Origin: Hypholoma sublateritium FD-334 SS-4
Lineage: Eukaryota; Basidiomycota; Agaricomycetes; Agaricales; Strophariaceae
NCBI GenBank assembly: GCA_000827495.1
Contig: KN817708.1
Coordinates: 1 to 49,870, forward strand
Reading direction: 5' to 3'
DNA: 49,870 bases
Shown here: one piece after another, positions 21,859 to 33,593 of the stretch
Layout: every line of letters starts with the position of its first letter
Position numbering within the stretch: position 1 is the stretch's first letter
Notes under the pieces: model-generated
Databases searched by the model: none
What the model was told of the DNA's origin: nothing
Seen by the model: the letters and a program-made list of their open reading frames with translations, nothing else
Position numbers and translations under genes: made by a program

Positions 21859-24384
21859 TCACCCCCTTTTGCTTTTCTGAAGACTCTGAAGACGCGTCGT
21901 TACTCCAACGGAACTTGAGGTGATCGACCCGGTGGCTTTCTTTGCTTTGCGCTGAAAGCAATATGAGTACATGGTACTGTTACCGCGCGAAAACATCGGA
22001 CTGACCTCTAATTCGTCTTGGCTGGAGGCGGGGCGCTTCAAGCTACTGCCCCCTGCGCTGGAGGTATTCATCAAATGTTGGTGTCGCGAGCGTCCAGGTG
22101 CAGCGTAGTGAACCTGTTTTTCGCATTCTCTAGGCTTGCCCGCTGTGGGCAATAGCATGAAGGCTTCGTCCTTGTTGTCGACGAGGAAATTCAATATGAG
22201 ACGCTGGAATGCTTCATGAAGAAATTCGGGATGGTTGAACGGAGCTTCGTTCGCCCAATGAAGGTCGTAGGCTAGGTAATCCCCGAGGCTGTTCAGCAGA
22301 CTTTGCAAAGCGGCGTACGAGGGATCTAGGTTCCCGTCTCGGACCCTGGGAGGGCGGTCGTCGCTTAGGTTGTCGGTAAGGTTGGTCCATAATTTACTCG
22401 CAACGGAAGAATTGTTTGCGCCTGCCGGAGCCGCGCAGACCGCCCACCACACCAATACCCAATACACGGACTCTGCGTCGTGACGAAGAGCGTGGCGTGC
22501 TGTAGTGTTGGACGGCTTTTCTACCAGACCTGGGCTGTATGTACGAGTTTCGCAAGCGAAGCGCTTCACCCGATCAGGCAAAACACCTCTATATCTTGTT
22601 AAGAGGGTTCCGGAAATTTCTGGAGGGCTCTTAAAGAGAGGTATCATAGCGTGGTCTCCGATCAATCGCCCTTCGCGAATGGCACGCGCCATGAACTGCA
22701 CAGTACCCTTTAGACAGGTCAGTTTCTGAAGACAGTCAGGGCATAGTAAAATGTCATACTGTTCTTGGAAGGCGCAATGCATCCTGCTTTTCATTGAGAA
22801 CCTCAGAGCGCTCCAAGTCGATTAATAAGTTCTTGGTAAAGCGACGATCATCGCTGGTGAAGGCTTAGTATAGGGGATGAACTGGTATGGAAGCACGTAC
22901 GTCTCGCCCAATAGATATGTGCATCCACAAAATATAGCAGGGGGTTCTTTCGTTTCACTATCGAAATCGCTGTTCGCATCGGATACGGTCTCCACCGTGC
23001 GATCTGCCAATGGAGGTGGTACTACGGGAAGATCGCGAAACATGATGTTACCGATGCTGATATCACGATGAATGACGTTGCGGTTTCGGTGCATGACGCG
23101 TGTACCTGGCGTCAGCAAGAATTAGCGATAAGTTCATGTGCCAAATAAATCCCACATACTCTCCAACTGGTCGTACATCACAATGAGAACATCTTTGACA
23201 GTCTTGCACTCCATGATACTTCTCCCGAATTCCGTGAGACATAAGCGGGTCTTCTGGCGCCCATCCCGAACGATTACCGTGCGATCCGGGCCCCCATAAC
23301 ACACGAGTTCGGCATAGGCAACGCGAACGATTCCCGGTACATCTCCCTCTCGGTGGATTCGTTTGATGATTTCATCCTCAGTGAAACGAGTGTTCTGGTC
23401 GCAATATGCATCCTTGATAACTGGAATGGCTGCACCTCGGAAGCTGGTAGGATTGGCTTCGTTGATGAAAATATGCGCCCGTTGACCCAAGGACTCCCGG
23501 GCGTAAACCGTACGATATCCAGAACAGACAACGGGGTCGCCATCGCCGGGCGTCAGGGTTATGTCGAAGACGTAATGCGGTTTCGGTGCGGTGTCGTCCC
23601 AGCGGCGTTTGATTGAAGGATCGACCATGTTCGGGTCAGGTTCGTAGAGACGAGTGATAAACGCATAGAGAAGGACTCTATTCGCGGCGACAGACATGTT
23701 CAGTGCCTCGGTCATCGTAACACCGCTCGAGCTCGCAAAAATAAGCATAATGCCGGACTTGGTCACGCAAAACCCTTGTCCGGCTAGAAGATCCGGGCGC
23801 GCTTGAAGAAGTAAAATAGAGTAAGATGCAGCTTGAAGACCTGCACCTTCCTCAGTTCTTCCATACGAATGAACCTCGACAGTGGCCTCAATCCCAGTCC
23901 AGTGAATTTCTCCGCGTTGAGTAGTTGCGATGATATCGGGTCTGCAGATGGTACCCGTCGGATGGTCTTTGGGAATCAAGTTGGGGGTGTCAAAGAACTG
24001 GATCTCTTTTTCGGGACCTGGATGCGGTTATGAGAAAGATAGAGCACTGTAAGTAAATCAGCACTCACCAAGGCGTAATAGGGTGCGCACATGGGCGCTT
24101 AGTTTGCTGAGGCAGCCTGAGAATACTTTTTCGTTCATAGCCTCCATGGTGTCGATTCCGGCAGTCTTGACGTGGCGGTCAGCATAGGGAAATTCTTTGC
24201 TACTGTAACCAAGCGACTTCCAAAAGTCGTCCACGTTGACAAGTTCGATTTTGGGTTCAAGAACTTTCTCGACTTCCGAGCGAATATGGGACGCGTAAGC
24301 GGCACTAGCCTTCTTTATAGGGGATAAACCAGTGGTAGACATGCTGGATAAGGAACAAATTGAAGAAGATGAGGCGTCTGCCAT
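21859..24384 (-). CDS. FunK1-type protein kinase
   Basis: Fungal-specific FunK1 kinases are expanded in multicellular basidiomycetes; substrates are unknown. From the ATG at 24384: KKASAAYASHIRSEVEKVL, DDFWKSLGYSSKEF, LSKLSAHVRTLLRLG; then EIQFFDTPNLIPKDHP, IIATTQRGEIHWTGIEATV, LLQARPDLLAGQGFCVT, AHIFINEANP, PVIKDAYCDQNTRFTEDE, MYDQLES; then the catalytic loop NVIHRDISIGNIMFRD (HRD plus Asn), LLIDLERSEVL, KGTVQFMARAI, SVYWVLVWWAV and a Lys/Ser-rich tail ending QSLQKSKRG. The metal-binding motif equivalent to DFG reads DLE rather than the common DFD or DYD. About six introns are needed, one as short as about 34 nt (22772-22739). No lesion seen. Inverted paralogue of the truncated copy at 12753. 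Confidence 0.85.
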
Positions 24385-27118
24385 CTTAGCGTGCTGCTTT
24401 ATACTATCAGAGTACACGTTAAGTGGCGCTTGAGTGGCTCCGTCGCGTCCTCGACAATATGAGAAGATGCTAAATTCAACACGACCACGTGATCGCAATG
24501 GCTCAGTGCCTCTCAGTGATGTGGCCCAGCAGCAGCTGTGGCAGGCGGCTGCGCTTTTGTGTCTTTGGAAGGTTTGAGGTGGCCTCAAAATCAGCTTGAC
24601 TTCAACTTACACGGTGGCTGGGCTACTGAAATAATGGGGATTGCGTGTCCTCCAGACGAAGTGCAGGGTTGTGCAGGCCCCATGCAAGCCCTATGTCTAA
24701 TTATGTTGCTTATGGCCGACGGATGAGTTGAAATTCCACAAAACTTGGTTCTGAGGTGATGTGGTTTCATCGATCATCATTGATCTAAGAGAAATCCGGG
24801 GCTTATTTCCAGTTCAAGAGGAGTATGTCGACAGTCGAAGTCGTGTCGAAGCGACCGTGGCTATCTCCCGGGCCGGCTTTTCTTCTTTCCTTCCTCTATT
24901 TGCCGTTGACGCAGTCCGCACTCCCATGCTCCTGCATACTACCCGCTGTTATACACTGCTAAGAACGCCCTGAACGTGAAGAACCTACCAAGCGCAGACC
25001 ACGCACCTACCATCCGCCTCCGCCGCCCCCACACCGTGTCCCATACAATATCAAGGCGAACCTGGTGTGTACTCGCGAGGCAGGCGCTGAGAGTGTTACA
25101 GCTGCGTCCGCACGGTCGGATACCTTCGTCCTACGCTTCTGTCTTCTGAGTGATCAGTCGATCACGTACGACAGGCCTTCGGCGCAGCTTGCGGCGCATA
25201 TTGAGTCCGCGCGCGACGTCATGCATTCATGAGCTCTCAAGATCTCGCGGCCAGACAACATCTCGCCGCTCTGCGCCCTCCTATTCGATGCATACAACTG
25301 CGCCGTCATATAGAACGGCCGCCGCCAAACAGCACGATGGACCCACTGCGCGTGAAGCCCGCGCCCCACTTTACAGCACGTTTTCCCCCTTTTATCGCTT
25401 CACCCCCTCCCTGTAGAGCGGTGCGGGAATAAGGAACAACACTGACACCTGGCCTACGATGAACGCAGAATCCGGCGTGATACCATACAGACGGCATGCT
25501 TGCACGATCCTCAGCAGCGCCCCATCGACGCGCCTTTGCAAATCGAGTTCCGCGTCCGCGGCCGCGGCGGCACCGCCGCTCTTTGCACTCCCGTTCCTCG
25601 CGCCTGATGGTCCCTTCCTCGGGCACTAGTAACGGTGCCCCAGTATGCTTCCCCAACTGCGTGGGCCCTCGCCCCACTGTGCCGTGCGTTTTCGCCTGCT
25701 CTTACCTGTGCACGTCTTCCTGCGGCACGGAAATAAGGAAGCGAGGTAACGCACAACTATGTCGATCACAGTGAAGGCAGTATCGCACGGACGACATGCG
25801 CGCGGAGCACCGTTGGCATCCCCTGCACCCTAAGCCGCCCGTTCACAGCGGTGGCGGTATCATCCTCGAACGCTTCGTTCATCGCGTTGAGAATGCGCAC
25901 GCAGACGCGCCGGCCGTGCCGGCCGGTTGCCTGGTACAGGCGCTTGCGCACGGCGCGCCAACTTCTAACGATCGAATCCCGTACGCCAAAGATAAAAGTA
26001 GTCTCTTTACATAACGCAATCCATAGTCTCGAGGATGTCCGGCTCCTCCGTACTTATCCGCCGCCAAGGCTTCACTGTCATGCTTGAGCCGGCCGCAAGC
26101 CTTCAGCGTGCTGAACGGTGATGAAGGTGAGTGCTTCGCGCATGTACCCTTCGGCTTCGCGCTGATCCACTCTCTAGATGCAACCACATATGCCTGCCGC
26201 ACCGCCGCAGGCTTCGTGAAGGTCTTCATTCCGGAATCCGTGATCTGCTCAATGACGTATAGCGGAGGCGACGCGTCAGGTGGCTTTAGCGAAGGTGGGT
26301 CGATTATACAGTGGAGTTTTCACCTGTGTACTGACTCCCTCCGCGGAGATTCCATTAACATACTGATAGAACTTCGCACAGCCGGAGAAATGGCAAGGCT
26401 TTTGGGATGCTAACTATGTACACATTTGTGCCTGATTAACCGGTGATGTCATGTATTCGACCTATTATTCAAGTGGAGGAAATGTTAATTCCTCGGACCT
26501 TGTTTCTCCCATTGTATAACAAATGTGCGCGTGGTATGGCTTCATGGAATTCGGAGCGCGGAATAGCATATTCTGCGAGTTCGAAGGGGAAAAGAACAAG
26601 GCGTTGCCTACATTGCGAACCACAATCTGCTCCGATGCTGAGATCGATAACACTGGGTGGCTTTAGGTGGATTTATGTCTCCTTGACATAGATGCCGACT
26701 GATACCGACCAGTGAGTCCAAATCTATATCCACTTCGATGACATCCTCTCATTCGAACGCTTAGAGAGCGCCGCGTAGTGCAATCAAAGCCCACTACTCA
26801 GCAAGTCGGCATGTTCAAAGGTGTGCAATTATGGCATGCCAAACGAGGTGTCAGTTAACAAGCGAGAATTCTATCGATAAGAGGAGAAGCATGTACACCA
26901 CGCTGACGAGAGAAGGGTCGCTGTCAGTACCGTAAGATAAGTGAGTAGATATTTCGAGCGTGAGGTGAGGATACTGGTAATCGTGAGACAAATCTACATT
27001 TTTCAGGTTGCAGTCAGAGTCACCGCCAGTGGATTTTGGAATTCTCATGCGCCTTAAGTTGCCGACGCTACCGACCACATATTCCACTGCATTCACATGT
27101 ACCTATCCAAAATATTTC

Positions 27119-27135
27119 CACGACGGACGTGATAG
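27119..27135 (+). promoter_or_regulatory. 17-bp direct repeat, copy 1 (CACGACGGACGTGATAG)
   Basis: Identical to 27192-27208, 73 nt apart, 310 nt upstream of the APH-like gene start. The core CACG....CGTG is nearly dyad-symmetric. A third related, perfectly palindromic site CACGCCGGGCGTG lies at 27271-27283. Possibly binding sites for a dimeric regulator; no homologous sites seen ahead of the inverted APH copy. Confidence 0.35.
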
Positions 27136-27191
27136 ACACATTGATAGACTCCTGCAGGACACATTAAAATAATTGTATGACAGAATATAAA

Positions 27192-27208
27192 CACGACGGA
27201 CGTGATAG
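27192..27208 (+). promoter_or_regulatory. 17-bp direct repeat, copy 2 (CACGACGGACGTGATAG)
   Basis: Second exact copy of the motif at 27119, followed 63 nt later by the palindrome CACGCCGGGCGTG (27271-27283). The roughly even 73-79 nt spacing of the three sites upstream of the ATG at 27446 is suggestive, but function is inference only. Confidence 0.35.
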
Positions 27209-27445
27209 TTACAGTGCAGGGCATAGTATAAATACTTATACAACAACACTGCAGTGGAAAGGTGTGTAGGCACGCCGGGCGTGGCAATTGGCCTGATCAA
27301 GGCCTGATGCACAGCCAATGCCAAAGTAACATATTTTCACACGGCTGAATTGGGCAACAACTTATCGCTGATTTGTCGCGACGAACCAGCTTGAACGAAC
27401 GCGCAGACCGACTTTAATCGCCCAAAGCTCTTTGATACCTACAAC

Positions 27446-28311
27446 ATGTCTGAAAATGGTGTTTCCCATCATAATCCAGGTGATGAACCTGCATATGTCC
27501 ACTGGGTGGCGCCGGATCCCCGCCGTTTGGAGTCACTTGAAAATCCTGTAAGCTAGGATACATTCGACGCATTGTCAATTTCTTTAACATCTGATATTCC
27601 ATTTCCCAGCGTATTCAAGAGGATGGCTGCCTTGCCATTACAGCTGAGAAGAAGTACTACGAATATCCAGATGTTCCCAATGGTTCTGTTTTCGTCAAAC
27701 GGAATCTTACACCGAGCGAGTTCATTGTTGCAAGATGGAATGGAGAGCTCTACGTTCCGGACATGATCTTAGATAGAATGCGGAACGAGGCTGCGACCAT
27801 CAGATTTATTCAGAAAAACACGACTATCCCGACTCCTAATATCCGCTGCGCTTTCGAAGACCACGGACGCTATTATATTATCACAGATTTCGTTCCAGGC
27901 GTTGGAATGGCTGATATTCCGGAGGACAAGAAATCCATAGTCATAGAAGAGCTCAAAGGTTACATTGCCGAGATGCATAATATCAAGTCTACGGTCATCG
28001 GCAGTGTGCTAGGCAAAATCATCCTTCCCCCCCGTGTTGCCGAAGTCCTGCCTGGAAGTCGAGGGGAAAGATTACGCGAGGCACCAACACCTCAGTTTGT
28101 GATGTGCCATAACGATCTCTCCCAGTACAACATCATCGTTGATGAAGCGACTTTCAAGATCAACGCGATTTTGGACTGGGAGTACGCGGGATTCTTTCCA
28201 CCAGAGTTCGACGGTGCATTTTACCTTCGCCCAGGACCGTCAACTGCACTGGAAGGAGAAGAGGATGATGTTCCAAAGTTGCTACAGATACTTGAGCAAT
28301 GGCGAATGTAA
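27446..28311 (+). CDS. APH-like (aminoglycoside phosphotransferase superfamily) kinase, copy 1
   Basis: Small-molecule kinase fold shared with choline and homoserine kinases; the fungal substrate is unknown. Exon 1 (27446-27547) encodes 34 residues ending VAPDPRRLESLENP. After a 62-nt intron (gtaagc...ttcccag), exon 2 (27610-28311) encodes 233 residues, 267 in total. Visible motifs: DVPNGSVFVKRNLTPSEF, EAATIRFIQKNTTIPTPNI, YYIITDFVPGVGM, then the Brenner motif FVMCHNDLSQYNII (His-Asn-Asp plus downstream Asn) and INAILDWEYAGFFPPEF (metal-binding DWE). The second residue of the usual HGD is Asn. No signal peptide or membrane segment. It forms one arm of an inverted duplication with 34451-33594. 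Exon 2 has exactly the same length (702 nt) in both. A Cys4 microprotein follows on the same strand. Confidence 0.85.
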
Positions 28312-28528
28312 TTTGATCGTATTTCTATTTCCTATAATGATAACAGTCAATTTGGTTGCATTGAATACCCTTCCCATTATATAAATCAATCCGTAATTGT
28401 TGAATAATAACTCATTCTCTCCCTTGCGCAATCCGAGTCAACGATTTATCTCTGATTAGAAAAGTTCTCAAGGCACGGAAGAGACAAAATATTTTTCTTG
28501 ACGTCTGGAGCAAAGCTTCGCTGTCAGC

Positions 28529-28795
28529 TCACACGTTCCCATCAGATTGGAGCATTAGGTGTAAGTCTTTCATCCATCTGCGATGTGCAGTTTGCTTTCG
28601 AAAGCATGTAATATCCGGAGAAATACCTTGCTCCATTGGATATTGAATTAATACAGGATCTATGCGTTCAAATTTCTTCAAGGAGATCATATGATCTTCA
28701 TCCCATGTCTGGAGGAGATCTAGTCCCCTCTCGAAGTGAAGATCATGCTTGAAATTCCCCGGCTTGTGGCCTGTGTCCGCTACAATATTTCCCAG
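28529..28795 (-). other. Protein-like open frame, possible terminal exon of an unknown gene
   Basis: 88 codons read without interruption to a TGA at 28531-28529. Segments include GNIVADTGHKPGNFKHDL, LLQTWDEDHMISLKKFERID and ITCFRKQTAHRRWMKDLHLM. The residue mix looks like a folded protein, not random sequence. In the same frame the upstream sequence is blocked by two consecutive TAG codons (28801-28796) that could be the end of an intron. No family recognised. The frame lies antisense to, and between, the APH-like gene and microprotein 1, and the other arm of the inverted duplication does not conserve it. It could be a relic of a gene present before the duplication. Confidence 0.3.
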
Positions 28796-28806
28796 CTACT
28801 ACTGGG

Positions 28807-28818
28807 TTTGCATAAATA
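28807..28818 (+). promoter_or_regulatory. TATA-like promoter element of microprotein 1 (TTTGCATAAATA)
   Basis: Identical 12-mer occurs at 33069-33058 on the other strand, 188-208 nt upstream of each microprotein ATG. The surrounding sequence is diverged, so preservation of CATAAATA suggests a core promoter. Confidence 0.5.
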
Positions 28819-28994
28819 GACGCCTTGGAAAGCTGTCGCTCATCAGTAACACATCCTCTCGACTTCCAAGGTACGACAAACTTTCAGTTGTATACACTGG
28901 CCGCTACTCATTCACTTGCTTCATTAGAGTCTTTCATCCACTAAACCGTACGTAAAACACGATGCACTGAATCTGACTGACATTTCAACCACAG

Positions 28995-29108
28995 ATGCCT
29001 GCCACTCAGATGCCTTCTCATATCATTAAGTGCTCCAGTTGTGCTGGATCATATTCCTCCACCCAACCCCAAGGGTGTCCGAACTGCAATGGAGGGAAGA
29101 AGAAATAA
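28995..29108 (+). CDS. Cys4 microprotein, copy 1 (37 aa)
   Basis: Not a family I can name. The ATG at 28995 opens 37 codons ending in TAA. The core is KCSSC-AGSYSSTQPQG-CPNC-NGG, spacing C-X2-C-X11-C-X2-C, followed by three lysines: a complete minimal zinc-ribbon-like module with almost nothing else. Immediately before the ATG lies a 47-nt intron-like segment (28948-28994, gtacgt...ccacag) with a stop in the upstream frame, so it would be a leader intron. The paralogue at 32861-32766 keeps the spacing, the YSSTQ..GCPNC core, the basic tail, the leader intron ending at the ATG, and the promoter element. Conservation of just this reading frame between diverged copies supports real coding. Metal binding is inferred. 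It is too short for most gene finders. Confidence 0.6.
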   Translation: MPATQMPSHIIKCSSCAGSYSSTQPQGCPNCNGGKKK

Positions 29109-32100
29109 ACGCTCTCTTTGTAGGTGAGAACTTGAATGACAACCGTATGCGCAGACTCATAACTGTATATTCAGTGGCCTGCCTCCACTTTGTCTTTCAC
29201 ACCACCCATCAAGTAGCAAAGAACTATATTTTTTGATGCGCAAGATCAACAAAATATAGTGACAACAGGGTTGTAATATCAATACTATGTTTCATGTGTT
29301 AAGGAGTATCAATATTTGAGCCCACTCAATATATTTCACCTGGTACTCGCTTCTGTATAGCCGTTATGCGCTATGGCTAGACTAGACGGTGCCTCAGCTC
29401 AGCGTGACTTTGAAATATCACTGGCCTCCGTAAAGGTGATTTAGCGCTCACCTCTGACCAGTATGGCGCCCTTATACAACGGTCGGATGAATGATCAATA
29501 TCCTCAGAGTCTTGATAATAGAGAGTTCGAACGTTGTACAAATGACATAGCCAGTGAAACGGCAGATAAGCCAAGCCACAATACGGTGGTTTATGTTGAT
29601 CGGAGCATGTGGCTGAAAGTGAGTACTACTTGCCGACATGCGCGCCGCGGCCGCTTGAGCAACCCGGCAGCCTTAGCAAGAGTTCTCAGTGCCAACGATG
29701 ATAAGTGGTGATGAGGGATGAAGATGAGGCTTGACGACAAACGATGGCACCCGTGGAGGAGGAACAAGTAATTGTCATTCTAATCGAGTATAGCAAATAA
29801 AAGCCTATGGAGACTGTCGGTGCGGCGGAGCCCTGTCACCGGCGTGGGTGGACATACAGCTCAACATATACCAGAGGCGCACACCGACACGCTGAATTTG
29901 AAGTGCCGCGGGCAGTTCTGGCATACGCAGATCCAGATCCAGCATGCTGCGTATTCGTCGACGTGACTCAGTGACTCACATAGCCATTCTAAGTTTGCTG
30001 TGTTCTGAGAGTTCAGAAAGATTGGTGGCGTAACAACATGGTTTATTCTCCACCACAACAGACATATGTAAAGAGCGCATTCCGCTTACGCGCGGAACGC
30101 GTCCTTCATGCCGCACGCGCGCCCGACGAACGCTGATGCTTCACACTCGCCGACACCGAACACGATTGCTAGCCGCACAAACACGCTGCGCACGATCGCA
30201 CGAGCGTTTAGGCGCCCGCCGGCACGCCCGGCATCACGCCTTCATCATTTCCTAGCTTCCGCTCGCTCGCTCGATTCCCTTCCGCATCCCATTCAGTAGC
30301 CACATGAAGAGGTACATTCCGTAGTATTACAGGACCTGACTCGATTTCCGTAGCTTGGCGCCCAGTAGATATATTCATAGTATTTATAGTCCATGTATTT
30401 ACTCCAAATACTGACTCTGGTAGTCCCTTTCTTGTCTCGAGGCTCGAAGGCTCGTTCTCGTTTCCGTATCGTCTCCGTATCGCATCGTATCGCCACATTG
30501 AAGTCATATCGAAGTTCTCGCACGTCACGCTCGCGCCTGCTAAACCGCGCGCCTCCACCTTCTTCAACCATTGACCCCGTCCTGATGCACGCACAGGACA
30601 TTCTCGCACCCCGACCATTTCTCCTTCGTCACAGGAGTCACCGCCACTACACATACACGGAAATACACAAGGAAAGCAGCTACGGAGCACGAAGCAAAAA
30701 TCACATGCACATATGTGCATATGTACGTTGTCCGGCTACGCCCATCGGAAAGCATGCAATTGTTGGTTCTACCACCGTAGGGACACGCATCTCCATAAGA
30801 GAACGCAGATAGAGGGTGTATAATTCGAATATGACTGCGCAGGGTATGACGGGTCGGCGGGGAACCTAACTGAGGCCGTCCACAATTGATACTAGGCATG
30901 GACAGCGGCGGATATACCTGTGATGCTCTGCAAGTACGGCCCGACTGGAAGCGGGATCTGAAGGAGTCTTTAATGCATCGGACAGCTCTTTGTATGGGGT
31001 ACATCTGCACTGTGCGTGACATATTGATTCAATTTAACTTTAGAGCACAACCAGTAAAATTACTATTTCTATGTCCAAGTATAATTAATACAATATACCA
31101 CGATACAAAGCCAATTGGCGATTGACTTTATTTGAAATTCGCAGCCTCAGAAACTAATACAAATACTGGTCCCGCGGAACTCTCAATGGATGTACGGCGC
31201 CCGAGGAATTTGTGGACATTTTTACAGCGACGCCCAACGACCTTAAATCATCACCAGTCAGTCAGTCAGAGTCTCAACTTCGAATGAATTAAATTTGTCA
31301 GAGGGAATTCGTTAAGCAGATGTACTATGGGACAATAGTACGCAGAGAATACGCAGTGTAAAAAATGGATCTACAAAATGATCTTGCCTTATTCAACGTA
31401 GACGGTAGAAATTGAGTTGAGCTACTCTCTTGACATGTACATGCGGCGGAGGGATACCAATAAAAGATGCAGCATGTTCCTTTTCATGTAGATATTTACC
31501 AGTCAATACAGATAGTTGAAATATGCTACAGAGAGAACCTATCACAGGTATCGGCTTTTTTATTGTATCAGTAAGACTCTGCTTTACGAGGTCCTGGCGA
31601 GCAACTCAGTGATCGCTATTTATAGAAAGGGGTCGGGTATCTGTTATGTAGATATGCCATAATGGCATATTATTTATAACTCCTCAAAATGCACTCTTTA
31701 TTAGTAAGCCAGGAAGCTGCTCTGCTCAATCGTTTGCCGTTGGTTTGCCGTAAACCAACCGAACTGAAAAATATACCAGATTGCGTAGATATGATGTGCC
31801 ACGTTGATCATCAACTGAAAATATGCTGAGCACTATTGATCAGATATGCATTAGGGAAAGTGACTCATATCTACGTGGAAAAGGCTCTCAGGATCGGTAC
31901 TTAAATTCATTGACGGATGAATATGTGCGCACACATTGAAAAACAAGTTGACAGGCCACTGAATTTTTTCTGGAGATAAAGTAATCTGAACGTATTTATT
32001 ATTGGCTTGCTACTACTCTCAAAGATCTCAATGACGTATACAGATGACAGATCAAAATTGTATTTGGGATTGATGTAGCGTCGGTGAATTACATTCAGGG

Positions 32101-32765
32101 CTAGGCTAGGCTCTAGCATGGTGCAACAGGCAGATAGGTGCTTATGTGGCCGTGGTACGTAACACCGAGAGCGAGACTACCCTGTGCGCTAACTCGGAAT
32201 GTGGAGCATTGAATGTGCTGAGTATTAGTTTTGCCTGTCCGTGTTTCAATACGCCTATTTTTAGTCTTCAAAGACTTGCAGTGTACGTATGGTGCACGCG
32301 CATTAGTGTGGTTCCATAGTCACGTATATATGGTCTGGGAAAGGCAATATTTAGTGGAATTTGAATCGGATGATATTGTAACGCTGTATGTATAGTAGAA
32401 AGCCCAGTTGCGGTGTTTCAATCCAAATATTTTCAGGACGCGTCCATGCGCGCGAAAAGCACCCTCACCTTTCCGCTTTACGAAGTGCTTGGGACCTGAA
32501 TTTTCTAGAAGCACCTTGTGATGTGGTATGATTTGTTGACAAGTTAAACATGATATTACAACCCTGCCATCCCCAACATTCGATCTTACATGTGGAGAAA
32601 CACACAGTAAAGGATTATGTATATAAATGGAAGATCATATATCCTTTGCTATCCGGTGGGCAGGGTGAGAGATGAAGCATAAGAGACGAAGCATCTCTGC
32701 AGAAGCATCACACTGATCATCAATTGTGTCTGCTGGGGAATGAATCACACATACGCTGAGGGTGG
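29109..32765. other. Gene-free spacer of the inverted duplication
   Basis: About 3.7 kb between the two microprotein genes. A short CpG-rich patch at 30080-30300 is followed by AT-rich sequence (31000-32760). Open frames are short and show no motifs. No terminal repeats or transposase seen. Confidence 0.45.
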
Positions 32766-32861
32766 TCATTTCTTCTGTCCGATACAGTTAGGGCATCCGT
32801 CCTCCTGGGTTGAAGAATACGTCCCAGGGCAATTTGTACATTTGATAGTGCTTGCAGGCAT
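32766..32861 (-). CDS. Cys4 microprotein, copy 2 (31 aa)
   Basis: Paralogue of the microprotein at 28995. From the ATG at 32861 it reads MPAS, then KCTNC-PGTYSSTQEDG-CPNC-IGQKK and TGA. The C-X2-C-X11-C-X2-C spacing, YSSTQ..GCPNC core and lysine end are shared, while copy 1 has a 5-residue insertion near the N-terminus. A 56-nt intron-like segment (32917-32862, gtacgt...tcgtag) abuts the ATG as in copy 1. The APH-like kinase copy 2 lies upstream on the same strand, reproducing the gene order of the other arm. The role is unknown; a metal-binding module acting alone or with the neighbouring kinase is only a hypothesis. Confidence 0.58.
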   Translation of the reverse strand: MPASTIKCTNCPGTYSSTQEDGCPNCIGQKK

Positions 32862-33057
32862 CTACGAGCTGGTCAACCCCAGACACCTTGAAATATGATA
32901 GGCAGTATCAGACGTACAGTCGAGGATATTGATTTCTAGCGTCCATGAACGAATGAGTAAGTGAAAGTACATCATGACTGGTGATTTACTCACCCTGTAA
33001 GGAAGCTGGGAGCGGGCTGAGTAGATTTCTGAGGGCTTAATGTCATTCAGAGTCTCG

Positions 33058-33069
33058 TATTTATGCAAA
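33058..33069 (-). promoter_or_regulatory. TATA-like promoter element of microprotein 2 (TTTGCATAAATA)
   Basis: Same 12-mer as at 28807-28818, here on the minus strand and 197 nt upstream of the microprotein ATG. A likely core promoter, by comparison of the two arms. Confidence 0.5.
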
Positions 33070-33593
33070 TCCAGCGTAGGCGGTGAGACCGTTTATCGAA
33101 GAGGGCTAGCTTGTGAGTCATCGTTCTACTCGCATCTAGTAGTGCTGACTATTTCTCGCCTCAAAATAAGTCTCCACTCACCTCCATTAAGAAGTAAAAA
33201 CATCTTTCGTGAATCTTCAGAAATCAGATCTTGAAATTGTCCACATGTGATGTTCTTTCAAAAGATGAGTGCAACCGTGTGCCGCTGAGAGTCTGATACT
33301 CATAAATAACGACCGCATGAATCCGTAAGAGACATGCCACCGTGACCAGCAGAGCGATATATTTAATTGTAAATGTGAATATCCCGTCTCTTCCGTGGCT
33401 CTAGAAGTGCTGTCCGGAAATATTATGACTTCTGAGCGAGTGGGAATGAACGACGCCACTGATCACATTGTCAGTGTAAGACGAAATCCAATAATTACTG
33501 AGATTTCCAAAATATATAAACGATTCAATTTCAAATATTCATTGAAGATTGCTACTAATACTTGTAAAGTTGTATTGGAGAACCATAAACAGA

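Larger units (their letters stand above)
24385..27445. other. Intergenic with GC-rich island (about 24860-25960)
   Basis: 24385-24860 is unremarkable. The island shares ATCTCCCGGGCCGGC (24863-24877) with the island at 35324. 25960-26700 has scattered open frames; one on the plus strand around 26555-26700 (EFGARNSIF, then TLRTTICSDAEIDNTGW) looks protein-like but is short and unrecognised. 26700-27445 is the upstream region of the APH-like gene and contains repeated motifs listed separately. Confidence 0.4.

Noticed and set aside
26084..26413. 109-codon plus-strand frame
   Set aside because: Overlaps an equally long minus-strand frame, shows no motif and no intron-linked neighbours.
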